Of a DNA stretch of 64,000 nucleotides, positions 55,801 through 64,000 are shown piece by piece. The notes below the pieces were generated by a model. That model saw only the letters and a list, made by a program, of their open reading frames with translations, made no database searches and was not told the DNA's origin. Source of the stretch: Plazaster borealis. Its lineage: Eukaryota; Echinodermata; Asteroidea; Forcipulatida; Labidiasteridae. Numbering within the stretch: position 1 is the first letter of the stretch; every line of letters starts with the position of its first letter. Made by a program: the position numbers and the translations under genes. The DNA is taken from the NCBI GenBank assembly GCA_021014325.1, contig CM037459.1, forward strand, positions 12,123,501 to 12,187,500. The letters are read 5' to 3'.

Positions 55801-58800
55801 GACATTCAGGGTGAGGTCAATCTTACCCCCATCGCCTTCTTTGTCTCTCCTCTTCCATACGTGTACACCAGGCCTGGAACTATATGAAGGCCATGGCCTC
55901 CGTTAAACTGGTCTTTGCCTTCATACCCCTTCAAAAGTTTCTCATAGACTTTAAGATTTTCCAATGGAAGTGCCCTTTGCAGAATGAAAAATTACTTCAC
56001 TTGCCCTCTCAAAGATGAAATTCCTTGCCTGGTACACAGAACTTTAGGTGATATGTGATAGTTTTTATCAGTTCATCACATTTGAACGCTCTCAGACTGT
56101 TTTTCCTTCCTTTTTTTCATATTCTTGCTGGAATATATGGGGGTTTTAATGGATTAAAAAAAAAACAGTTGTAGAAAATGAAACCATGGGTGATTTTTTA
56201 AGGGTTATTCAACTTCTCTACTGTGGTTATAACTGCAGTTAACACCAATGGTTACCAAATTGTGCAGTATGTTTTTTAACCTACTCTTGATAGGATTTTC
56301 CAGTGTGTTGACCAACCAGTTGTGTTTGGTGGCACAACTGTTCATAGAACTAAACTGTTGATATGTGTGTACACTGGAGATGCATTCACCACATGATACC
56401 ATATTGCAGGTTGGCATAGCTTATTTATCGTTCAAAACCACAGTGGGTGATATTGAATGATCAGACAGTAGGAGGGTTGACTGTGTATGCATTCACCACA
56501 TGATAGCATGTTGCAGTATGGCATAGTGCATATCATTCAAAACTACAGTGGATGATATTGAATGATCGGACAGTAGGAGGGTTGACTGTGTACTGTGTAG
56601 ATGCATTCACCACATAATATCATGTTGTAGGCTTACACAGTGCATCTGCATGTATCATTCAAAACTACACTGGATGATATTGATTGGTCAGACAGGAAGG
56701 TTGACTGTGTACAGTTTATGCATTCACCACATGATATCATGTTGCAGGCTGGTATTCTTTATATATTTCATGCAAAACCACATTTGCTGAATTGAATGGT
56801 CAGACAGTAGGAGGGTTATTTCATCACTGCATAAAAATAAAAATAATACCTGGGTGTTTTTTGTTTTTCTTTCAGGAAATGGAGACGGTCTCCAGCAACC
56901 TGTATCCACATGTTAACTTCAGTATGATACACAAGAAGATCAACTTGGCTGATGACTTACTAGCGTGGGAGCATGAGAGATTTAGCATGCGCAGGCTACC
57001 GGCAGCAAGTCTCTCGCATATGAAAACCCACAAGGACGAGTATAGGACCTCAATCTTGGATGATAGGTGGGTTTATTAGGCCATATCCGGATTGGCGGCT
57101 TTGGCTACAACTGTTGCTTAGGGTGTTGCTAAGGATGTCCTATACTTCAACGCATGACGGGGCAATCCAGCCATAGCCATAGCCATAGCCACTAATTTGG
57201 ACATGGCCATAGCTATATGGTTTGTAAGACTTAACACAAAATTGTAATTGGTGTAATAATTGAATCAGGCTTAATAAAAATAAATGTTTGTTTCCGGTAA
57301 CCCGACCGTCCGTGCAAAAACCTTGCCACCGTAAAAATTTGATCAACATTTTTTTAACTTTTTTTTTTTTTTTAAAGTTTTCATTGGAATGGCAGACACA
57401 GTTAACCAGTTACCTGTAAATCACAAGTTTCGTTCAACTGTTTTGGAAATATACTAGGTGCACAACATAAATAATTTGAAAAGGAATATTATTGTGTCCT
57501 TATTTTAACATGAACAGCCAGTCAGTGTGATAACATAAAAGTTCCTGTGACATCCAAGGATTTTATGTTTTAGTTGGAACAATTTTCATGTGTTCAACAA
57601 ACCCTTCCTACTGACAGGGAAAACATAAAAAGACTTGAATGAAATCAAATTACACTTCAGGAGTCAATGTAACAAAGAATGTGATGATTAAAAAAATTAT
57701 AATAATAATATTAAAAATCCCTACCCGACTACCCTATTTTTTGTGGCTCATTAAGCCAACATAACAATTTCTTTTAGTGTCTAGAACCCTTAAAATATGT
57801 ACTTTTAAGGGTGTAAAATGTAAATATTTTCCGAAAGGGGGCGCTGCCCCATTATACCCCCAACAGGGCTTTCAGTGCACCCCCTGGACCCCGCTTAACG
57901 CATGCAGTTGAGTTAGGGGCCTGATATAATTTATTTTACTGCATTTTAAAACTGAATATTTGGGTTTTCCAGTAAAAAATTATTTTTGTAAAATAATTTT
58001 TTTTCCCTACCTACCGTCCCAAATCTTTCAGAGCATGTTACCTGAAACAAAGAATTATTTTTATTAGGCCTCAGGTATAAAGAAAGTGATTGTGTTTTTG
58101 CCCTTACACTTTTGATTCTTTATCCACGATGCACTTATGACACTTAAAGTGTTCTATTATTGGATTCAAACTGGCCTTTCATTACTAAGTATGCCTAGCG
58201 GTCTAATGGTTGACGCACCTGGGCCCAATTTCATGGCTCTACTTACCGTGGAATTCTGCGCTAATAGAATTATGTGCTTTCAGGACGCCGTTAACGTAGA
58301 ATTCCGCAGTAAGCAGAGCCATGAAATAGGACCCTGCTCTAGAATGTGGGCTCATAGCTCCAATCATATCCGAGAACCCTGTAGGATTGTTTTCTTGCAG
58401 GACTTGGAAAGCACTGAGAAAACAGTATTTGTTGCACATTACAGGGCTCGAATTTCGGTGGAAAATTCACTCAAAATATTTACTGGACCAGAAATTGTTT
58501 TACAAGACCGGATTCAAAAGGAGAACAAAGTTGCTGACACAGTATTCAGCGTGCATTCAACTGTTTTCATTTTAATAAGTACTAAGACATGTAAGAGAAG
58601 ATTTATCTCATTTGTCTTTCATATTAAGTATACTTCGTTACTCAACAGAATTGAAAGGTACATGTATTTTGAACATTTGAACATAATTTGTTTAGTTATT
58701 ACACAGTGAGGTATTGGTATTCAATTGAAAGACACAAGACAGCCGGACTTGTTTGGTCTTGAGTTTACTGGCCTGATGCTAATATCACTGGCCTCAAGCC

Positions 58801-61800
58801 TGCGGTCCAGTGTAAAATTTGAGCCCTGCAGTCTAAGGGTAAAACTAGGGCCAATGATTTTCCGTTTCAGAAAAGTGCAAATTCCGTTTTTAAAAAACAT
58901 GAATTCCGTTTCAGACAAAAAAAATTCCGTTTCATGTTCTTTAATAGATAAAAGGTTGTTAATACACAGGGAATCGATTATAAACATAACTTTTGTATAA
59001 GATGCACTGCTGACTTCTTAAATGTTAATTTGAATGGAAAGTTTTCCTGAAAAAGAGAGTAAATTATTTTTTTAAATCAACGGCCGATTCAGTTCCGGAG
59101 TTGGCAATTTCTAAAAACGTAATGCACTGTCTCACTGTGCGCTGCAACAAAAACAAGAAACATGTAACAGCCGTTGCACTGCAGTATCATTGCATATGAC
59201 GTCACCGTGTACTTCTCCCGGCCTCCACACAGAAACAAATTGTCGGCCATTTTGTTTTCGCTTAGGCGACAAAATGTCGAAAGATTATGGTTGATTTTAG
59301 ACCTTTCTGAGATGAAAAATCAATGTCTGTGTTCATATAGAGCGTAGGTAAGCTACATGTAGTTTGAGTATAATTGTTGATAAAAGGGTGGGTGAAAATG
59401 CAATTTGGGTGAAATAAATGTAAAGATCGTGCCATGAATGTGATGATTTTGCCCTCCGTCTAACGTGTATTCATTTGCTATGTATTACGTCAGGTCGAGT
59501 CAACAGTACGATCTCGTAACTTTTTACGGTCTGATTTCTGATGCTTTTTTAGTTTAACAAAAAGAAACTTAATAAAGAATGCAGTGTTAAGTTAGCTTGC
59601 CTGATCAATTTCAATAGGTTTGGCCTTAATAACATGAAAAAAACCTACGTTTTTGTCACTATATTTTCAATTTTTTTTACTTCAAACTCAAATCCCGTTT
59701 TCCGTTTCAAAAGGCAGATTCCGCGAATTCCGTCCGTTTTCCGCGATCGCGGAAAATCATTGGCCCTATAAAACCCAAAAATAATAAGTCCTGTTTACTT
59801 AAATTCGCAGATCAAGAGTGGATGTGGACGTTCTTGCACGTAACGTCAAAGTACTAGCAGAAGGATTAGGGAGGCACATCTATGGGATTAGCAAAAACAG
59901 CATAGATCAACAGCCAGAGATCTTTGTAGATGGAATGGTGAGTTTTATAAGTTTTTGTTATCTTATCTTGTGGGATTTTGAACACATAATTCCAAGTGAT
60001 TTGGTTTATCATCTTCTCGACTTACAACAAATTGGATTCAAATAGACTTGGGCTGTTCCCCACAAGCCTCTGGTTAAATTGAACAGCCTCCTTACTCACT
60101 ACATTCTACTGTACTATTTTTCATTATCGTTATCAATGGTCATGTGTACTCTTTGCTTACATTGTACTGGTTACTATTTTTGTTTTCTTGTCCAGTGATT
60201 CTGCCTTTTGTTGTTGTTGTGAGTATGGAAATAAATATCATTGAATTGAATCAAATTGAATTGAATAAAACAACCCATCAAGTGTCTCTATGCATTGACT
60301 TGGGGCTGCAAATGACTGCCAGGAAGGTTCATTGCTAATAATGGAGTGCACCTTCAACTTTGACTCTCGCTCAGGGGGTGTCTCAAAAGTGTGAATTATT
60401 TTGTTATAATTGGTATCCTTTTTGCGCATACTCTTATTTATTTTTGTTTTGTTGTACTCTGTACTTAATGTATTTTTTTACTTGTGACCCCAGGGCCCCC
60501 AGGGAGAACAGTTCTTTGATAACTGATGGGGCTACCTTGGTTAAACAAGACGGAATAAATAATTAACTAAAAACTGTAGGAATGTTCTAGTTGGATGGGT
60601 TTAGCACTCCAGCGGGCATAGATGGACCGGTCCACGCGAGAACGTTCCTCTCGAATATTCAAAATGCTAACGCGCACATACGTACACTGGTGTAGAATTG
60701 TTTCCGTGGTTCGGCACAATGTCGCTGTCTAGTAGAACGTTTTGGTGGTCCACGGGACTGTGGGCGTATGCCTAAGGGAAAGTTTCTTAGCGCCTAGAAC
60801 ATGACTGACTTTTGAGACGCTCCATTCAAATCTAGTTGTATCACCAAGTTCATGGTCTTATATCGTCACCGTTTTCACAAAGAGCCACATATCTTAAAAT
60901 TACAAATATTGATTATTACAAGAAGGGGCCTTTATCTCAATGAATGCATTTTTGCGTTTCACGAAGAGCCACCGGCCCCCAAAATGCATTGTAATACATT
61001 GCAACAAATGTAGGTCAAATCTTTTTTCCGTTTTTAAGAAGAGCCACTTATGTCAGTGTGCACGTGATCACGTGACATACGGGCCCCTTTCTTATGTAAA
61101 AACACGTTAACTAGTTGGGTGTTTAAGTAAGTCAACTCACTTTTTAGGTTTTACGAAGAGACACGTATCTTTGACTAATTACTATGGCAATTAGCCAACA
61201 TATTTTAAGAAATTAATTAGTCAATGGAGAGGTTAAAGGAACGTTACAGAACTGGTAATTAAATTTTTCTTTAAGATCACAGATTTACATAAAACTTACT
61301 CCGTCTAATGATGATGATAGTAGAAAACATCCCTAGAAATATTTCTGTCTGAAATGCCATATTTGATGAGAAATAAATAAAACTAATTTCCGATTGTAGT
61401 TTATCGCTCATGAGTGTTTTATTCATGCATTGTTTAACACACGTATGCAAATGTGTAATCGGTTTTTCACTATTTTCTCGTGACCCAGATGGCCGATCGA
61501 TCTCAAACTTCTACAAGTTTGTCAGTTTATGTATATGGTGGATTATGTAAAGTGCTTACACTGTTTTGTGAGCAAAAACCAATTCTGTAATGTTCCTTTA
61601 AACTTATACAGAATCATATGAGAGGTCTTTAATTGAAAACCGTGGCTAAAGTATTGCAGATTTTGCAGTTTTACACCAAGCACAGTGAAAAATGTAAATC
61701 TCAATCAAGCGTTTGGACATAAGTGGCTCTTCGTGAAAACAGTGACGATATAGTCATATTTAGCTTCTCATGGTGCTTTTACCAGAGTGCCAACAGTGTT

Positions 61801-63649
61801 GGTTGTCGCATCCAATTTCATAGTCATTTTCCTGGAACCTGGGAATTTTCTTTGACACATTCAGAGGAAAACCTCATTCATCGATCAGATTAGTGATGTA
61901 ATTAGAGGGAAATGAGGTAATTGATAAAGGAATCTTTTAGCAGCGGGCCTTTTCATGTATAAGAACTGGCATTTTCTGTTATTTAAATTCATGTGGGGTT
62001 TTTTGCTGCTCAAAAAATAAAAACAGCAAAACAAAATCAGTGTGTGATTACCGTATGATCATTTAAGCTCTGCAGCCAATCCTTTATGAAGCATCAAGGT
62101 AGTGGCACTGCTTTTTGCCTCATTATTCTTAACTATAATGTTATGAAATGTTAGGGTATATTTTGCCCGGCAGGACATAACTTAAGTGTGCCTGGCAGTG
62201 GATATTAATTTGTATTTCAAGAAAACCGAGTGTGAAAATTTGATCAATTTTATGTCACTCATTACAGACAAAAAGTTAAATTCCAAACGGGATTGTAAAA
62301 ACATGTCTTCAGAGTAATTCTAGCAGCAACTATGTGAGGCTGTGTTTGAATTGGCGACTATGGCTAGGGCTGGATCGATGCGTCATCATGCGTTGAAGTA
62401 TAGGATGTCCTTAGCAACACCCTTAGCAATAGTCATAGCGTAGTCGTGACCGCCAATTTGGATACAGCCTAACAGTTATGCATCATTTTAGTTTCAAAGA
62501 GGCCATTTTCATTGCTTACAACCTTCTGCTGTGACATTATGTTGTACTTTGCGACATTGGAGTACAGTGCATCAGCATAAAATGTGACATGATTGCACAT
62601 ATGTACTCGATTTCATTACAGACTTCTTGTCATATTGGGGTTTTTATAGTACAAAATAATTTGTATCGATCAAGTCAAATGGCTCCTATGCATATGTCCC
62701 GAGCTCAAACAGCGCCCTCTCTGAAGTCAAAGGACGACCTATCATTGACTGAGAATTGTGTGTGATGTTAACACATGTGCATGTTCCCGTTCTTTAAGTC
62801 CTAAATAATGGCGGCTTATACAAGTGGTGTAAAGAGAGCTGGGTGTACTTTTGCAATCACCGCATGATATCGTTGGTCACACCACGAACTGACATATGGT
62901 GCACCACAGCCAAAACTCAAGTGTTTGGAGGAAATCGCGGTTGAAGTTTAACTATTTTTCATACTGCTGTTTCGGAGACTGACTTTTTTTTATATACAAA
63001 TGTATTATACCAAAATAAAGCTATTTTCTTCAATAGTACAGAACTGTCATTGTGTTTTCAATCTTGCAACTGTTTCAATGAGTTATTAATTCCTTAACAC
63101 ACACGTCACTACGTGAAACTGAAACACGCAGAGCGCTGTGAAATGCAGAAATCGTACTACGCGTTCTGCACCGTGCCAGAGCTATGTGTTTCAATGGATA
63201 AAGCGGTGTATGGCAAATTTTGTGATACATCAGTCATGCTCATTATTGGAATTACGAAACTAATGCTTGTTAGGTCCTGAAACTTGTGAAAATGTTAAAA
63301 GTAATGAAGATGTCAATAATTTGTACAAACCAATTTGCAAAATTGTGTGATTTTTAACCCATACATCAGTTCGTGGCATGACCGATAACATTATATGGCA
63401 GGCATTTACATGCAAAACCTTTTGACTCTTCCAGGGTCGATCCTTTGTTTATTTATTTATTTATTTTCAATTTTTTCAGGGTATTAATAAAGACCTTCTG
63501 GCATCATGGGTCAACTTCTTATCTTCTAATCCTCGTCCAGCTCAACTCATGGTGTCCAAAGACCAGCCAGTCTTAGTCACACTGGAGAAGACATTGTCTA
63601 AACATCTCACGAATGAAGTCAAGATGGTGTCCATTAAGGCAGATAAGAG
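46635..63649 (+). CDS. NCLN: Nicalin, visible part of the gene
   Basis: Eleven exons join in phase to 495 residues: 46635-46800, 48539-48729, 50644-50788, 52062-52156, 52603-52686, 53595-53698, 54416-54504, 55551-55675, 56876-57066, 59811-59937, 63480-63649. Vertebrate nicalin is about 563 residues, so the missing end is the last ~65, including the C-terminal membrane helix. Recognisable blocks: signal peptide, AHEFSAYRMQQFDLHGTQFG, the M28-peptidase-like pair AHYD (218-221) and GADSNGSG (232-239), SGGGKYSYQGTKRW (270-283) and NLADDLLAWEHERF. Nicalin is a nicastrin relative, not known to be an active peptidase. In the ER membrane it pairs with NOMO and TMEM147 in the multipass translocon. Start chosen at the ATG giving the signal peptide. 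Confidence 0.96.
47890..48066. mobile_element. TIR miniature element in nicalin intron 1
   Basis: GACCTTTATCACGGTGCGGC pairs with the inverse of the right end GACCTTTATCACACTGCCGC, continuing through CATCTTG. About 177 bp, TA at both flanks. Confidence 0.8.
48539..48729 (+). CDS. NCLN: Nicalin exon 2
   Basis: Residues 56-119. Acceptor CTCTTGTTAG|GC, donor ATCAAG|GTATTT. Contains NAPVLTRRCIIAKLADL and QSAGGLLILIPKEL, matching the vertebrate SRRCVLMRLLDF and QSAGAVVIILP blocks. Confidence 0.95.
48750..50643. repeat. Nicalin intron 2: duplicated block and interspersed repeats
   Basis: 49165-49310 is a copy of the GCCTGG-family repeat also at 25346 and 55870. 49698-49913 is followed by a second copy from 49914 (CTTTTTTCTTTCTGTCTTGC in both). 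The second copy breaks at CGCTGGCCGG near 50055 and resumes at ACAATTTGGTGTTTACCC near 50370, leaving a ~310-bp insert. The block ends with AAATGAAATGAAATGAATAA, like a retroelement tail. Confidence 0.7.
50644..50788 (+). CDS. NCLN: Nicalin exon 3
   Basis: Residues 120-167 plus one base. Acceptor TTCCTCGCAG|CAC, donor GAAG|GTACAT. Contains TTMPVYFAHEDENLLEIHDE. Confidence 0.95.
51036..51911. mobile_element. Palindromic GGGCCC element split by an insertion
   Basis: Left part GGACCAGTTTCATGGCTCTG and right end GCCATGAAATTGGGCCC are mirror arms of the family seen at 26941 and 58221. The insertion at 51220-51855 separates them. Confidence 0.75.
51220..51855. mobile_element. CAGGGCTC-ended element with 5-bp target duplication
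   Basis: 636 bp, starting CAGGGCTCGAATTT and ending AAATTTGAGCCCTG. CGTAT is duplicated exactly on both sides (51215-51219, 51856-51860). Related copy at 58442-58829, sharing ACTGGCCTC and GCGGTCCAGTGTAAAATTTG near the right end. Confidence 0.88.
52062..52156 (+). CDS. NCLN: Nicalin exon 4
   Basis: Residues 168-199. Acceptor TTGCCCACAG|CTT, donor TTACAG|GTAAGA. Contains AVYANGFQMVVSGPQAK, close to the vertebrate TANGFQMVTSGVQSK. Confidence 0.95.
52603..52686 (+). CDS. NCLN: Nicalin exon 5
   Basis: Residues 200-227. Acceptor GTTATACAG|GGC, donor GTTCCA|GTAAGT. Contains LPTIAIVAHYDTFGIVP, with the first metal-ligand-like His/Asp pair of the M28 fold. The intron after it is nearly all minisatellite. 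Confidence 0.96.
52692..53510. repeat. 15-bp minisatellite filling nicalin intron 5
   Basis: About 54 units of CATCCCTGATCCTCT, starting a few bases after the exon 5 donor and covering about 90 percent of the 908-bp intron. The transcribed strand is pyrimidine-rich. A block with marker variants (CCTCCTCTCAGTCCTG at 53221 and 53462; CCTTGGTCCT at 53051 and 53277) is duplicated with a one-unit difference. As 15 is a multiple of 3, frames stay open on both strands; these are not genes. Confidence 0.97.
53595..53698 (+). CDS. NCLN: Nicalin exon 6
   Basis: Residues 228-261 plus two bases. Acceptor TTTAACAG|TAT. Contains GADSNGSGVAALLELSRLL. The donor CAAA... reads AA|GTATCC, weaker than the others, but phase and homology require it. 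Confidence 0.93.
53740..54360. repeat. Nicalin intron 6 repeats
   Basis: Copies of the GAATGGTCAGACAGTAGGA repeat (see 56381) lie at 53760-53930. An inverted pair (ATTGACTGCTTTTACTCGTG / inverse at 54326) flanks a 40-bp loop at 54208-54326, with GTTAAAACTCCGAC mirrored inside. Confidence 0.75.
54416..54504 (+). CDS. NCLN: Nicalin exon 7
   Basis: Residues 262-291 plus one base. Acceptor CTGTTTCTAG|ATA, donor ACAG|GTGAGT. Contains YNFLFLLSGGGKYSYQGTKR. Confidence 0.95.
54576..55080 (+). mobile_element. tRNA-derived SINE with nested GGGCCC element
   Basis: Head CATGGGTTCGATTCCTGGTC (B box), then GTGAAACTTGTGTCCTTGAG, as in the SINE at 15682. It is interrupted at 54671-54858 by a GGGCCC-family element (GGGCCCAATTTCATGGAGCC). 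The body resumes, ending in an (ATT)n tail at 55066-55080. A TTAA element then abuts that tail. Confidence 0.75.
55081..55455 (+). mobile_element. TTAA-type miniature element, family 2
   Basis: 375 bp. TTAAAGGAACGTTACAGAA is mirrored by TTCTGTAATGTTCCTTTAA at the right end. TTAA at 55081-55084 and 55452-55455. About 93 percent alike by eye to 61233-61601. Confidence 0.92.
55551..55675 (+). CDS. NCLN: Nicalin exon 8
   Basis: Residues 292-333. Acceptor CATTTTTAG|AAT, donor TTCAAG|GTGAGT. Contains VSFVLCLDSIAATDNLFLHV and SKPPKEGS, matching the vertebrate LHVSKPPREG block. Confidence 0.95.
55870..56830. repeat. Nicalin intron 8 repeats
   Basis: 55870-56035 is a copy of the GCCTGG-family repeat. 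From 56330 to 56830, four loose tandem copies of a ~107-117-bp unit follow, each holding TGCATTCACCACATGATA (56381, 56488, 56602, 56719) and GGTCAGACAGTAGGAGGGTT-like words. The same unit occurs in intron 6. Confidence 0.8.
56876..57066 (+). CDS. NCLN: Nicalin exon 9
   Basis: Residues 334-396 plus two bases. Acceptor TTTCTTTCAG|GAA, donor GATAG|GTGGGT. Contains FSMIHKKINLADDLLAWEHE and the RRLPAASLSHM block. Confidence 0.96.
57077..57205. mobile_element. Short TIR element in nicalin intron 9
   Basis: GGCCATATCCGGATTGGCGG is mirrored by the right end (inverse TGGCCATGTCCAAATTAGTG). Shares CTAAGGATGTCCTATACTTC with the inverted copy at 62338-62470. A CCATAG hexamer is repeated 4 times near 57172. 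Confidence 0.75.
58221..58334. mobile_element. 114-bp palindromic GGGCCC element, nested
   Basis: GGGCCCAATTTCATGGCTCT is mirrored by AGAGCCATGAAATAGGACCC. It sits in the SINE just before TGCTCTAGAATG, the same site as at 26941. Confidence 0.88.
58442..58829. mobile_element. CAGGGCTC-ended element, shorter copy
   Basis: About 388 bp from CAGGGCTCGAATTTCGG to AAAATTTGAGCCCTG, with a deleted interior relative to 51220-51855. No clear target duplication can be read here. Confidence 0.8.
58846..59768. mobile_element. 923-bp TIR element with 6-bp target duplication
   Basis: TAGGGCCAATGATTTTCCG is a perfect 19-bp inverse of the right end CGGAAAATCATTGGCCCTA. TAAAAC is duplicated exactly outside both ends (58840-58845, 59769-59774). 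Subterminal repeats of TTCCGTTTC/TTCCGTTTT occur on both sides. The middle (59060-59350) is GC-richer and unlike the ends. No transposase is visible. Confidence 0.9.
59811..59937 (+). CDS. NCLN: Nicalin exon 10
   Basis: Residues 397-439. Acceptor AAATTCGCAG|ATC, donor GGAATG|GTGAGT. Contains RVDVDVLARNVKVLAEGLGR, then HIYGISKNS. The frame runs on past the donor, but that part is intron. Confidence 0.95.
60060..60600 (+). mobile_element. Non-LTR retroelement tails in nicalin intron 10
   Basis: Two tail-like stretches: GAATTGAATCAAATTGAATT at 60241-60265, and CAGGGAGAACAGTTCTTTG ... GGGGCTACCTTGG then GGAATAAATAATTAAC at 60490-60565. The second matches 40770-40825. Confidence 0.6.
60859..61752. 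mobile_element. TIR element with internal GAAGAGCCAC repeats
   Basis: The left end TATATCGTCACCGTTTTCAC matches the inverse of the right end over about 30 bp with two mismatches. The word GAAGAGCCAC or a one-base variant recurs near 60889, 60962, 61038 and 61154, and inverted at 61722. Contains a family 2 TTAA insertion at 61233-61601. Confidence 0.8.
61233..61601 (+). mobile_element. TTAA-type miniature element, family 2, nested
   Basis: 369 bp with TTAA at 61233-61236 and 61598-61601, nearly the same as 55081-55455. A 10-bp deletion (CCAGCAACTG absent) lies near its right end. Confidence 0.92.
62338..62470. mobile_element. Short TIR element in nicalin intron 10
   Basis: AGGCTGTGTTTGAATTGGCG is mirrored at the right (inverse AGGCTGTATCCAAATTGGCG). 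Contains GAAGTATAGGATGTCCTTAG, the inverse of the core at 57130. Confidence 0.82.
62471..63479. other. Rest of nicalin intron 10
   Basis: No further exon, no clear mobile element. (TTTA)n lies near 63448, just before the exon 11 acceptor. Confidence 0.5.
63480..63649 (+). CDS. NCLN: Nicalin exon 11
   Basis: Residues 440-495 plus two bases. Acceptor TTTTTTCAG|GGT, donor AAGAG|GTGGGT. Contains LLASWVNFLSSNPRPAQLM and VKMVSIKADKR, matching the vertebrate HHVKADKRD block. The next exon is outside the window. Confidence 0.95.
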
Positions 63650-64000
63650 GTGGGTCAATGAAGCTGCTCAATGCTCTCCTCTAGTTTGTTCTGAAACTTG
63701 AAGGTATTATACAGGATCGGTAGAGCTGACAAAATAGTTGCAGACAGTGTTCATGCTGTGTGTGATCAACCATATACAGGCATGTGAGACCTCTGCGTTT
63801 ACGCGGAAATCCACGTTTTGTATTTTCCCATTCCGCTTTTTTCTTGCGGGCTCCGGTTTTTTCCCTTCTCCGCCGTGAGCGTCCGGCCCGCGTTTTTTTT
63901 GTTTTTTTTTACCTCTAACATCGAGCAACAAGAAATTTTACTGCACAACACTCACACACAGAGAAGGGGAACCTGGCATCGGGAAGCACTTTAATTGCGA
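63650..64000. other. Start of nicalin intron 11
   Basis: Intron sequence after the exon 11 donor. T-rich with a (T)n run near 63893-63910. The 74-codon antisense frame is low-complexity and not called. Confidence 0.6.

Larger units (their letters stand above)
58180..59790 (+). mobile_element. One SINE carrying three different nested elements
   Basis: SINE pieces in order: GCCTAGCGGTCTAATGG, then TGCTCTAGAATGTGGGCTC through GTTGCACATTA, then CAGTCTAAGGGTAAAAC, then CCCAAAAATAATAAG. They match successive parts of the SINEs at 26880 and 34196. Between them lie a palindromic element (58221-58334), a CAGGGCTC element (58442-58829) and a TAGGGCC element (58846-59768). All lie in nicalin intron 9, ending 20 bp before the exon 10 acceptor. 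Confidence 0.8.

Overview
The window is animal nuclear DNA, most likely from an echinoderm and probably a sea star. It has split genes with GT-AG introns, deuterostome-like proteins (nicalin; a CCPG1/PBXIP1 relative), tRNA-derived SINEs, and many short inverted-repeat elements. The species assignment is inference from repeat style and protein similarity; no search was possible. There are no bacterial features.

Layout. 1-2970 is a 52-bp tandem satellite: about 38 homogeneous copies, then a decayed fringe. 2990-30066 is mostly gene-poor and full of miniature inverted-repeat elements. It holds one unidentified coding exon on + (14810-15043), a 500-N assembly gap (18501-19000), the orphan first coding exon of a Rv2258c-type methyltransferase on - (20083-20279), and a four-copy ~450-bp tandem repeat (20906-22640). 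30067-40916 is a complete six-coding-exon gene on -, giving a 1703-residue single-pass ER membrane protein of the CCPG1/PBXIP1 family. 46635-63649 is the nicalin gene (NCLN) on +: eleven coding exons are visible (495 residues), and the C-terminal transmembrane exon lies past the right edge.

Both large genes encode ER membrane proteins and face away from each other across about 5.7 kb. Nicalin belongs to the NOMO-TMEM147-NCLN complex of the multipass translocon. Vertebrate CCPG1 is a stress-induced ER-phagy receptor. The predicted CCPG1-like protein has a W-T-F-V LIR-like motif at residues 14-17, an FIR-like acidic motif at 36-43, a membrane segment ending GHFIG, and a greatly expanded, sequon-rich luminal region. 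The stretch between the two genes has a cluster of TGACGT bZIP half-sites.

The repeat content is also informative. Several unrelated miniature families start TTAAAGG and end CCTTTAA. One insertion inside another element shows the TTAA target duplication directly. In nicalin intron 9, three different elements sit inside one tRNA-derived SINE. Intron 5 of nicalin is about 90 percent a 15-bp minisatellite.
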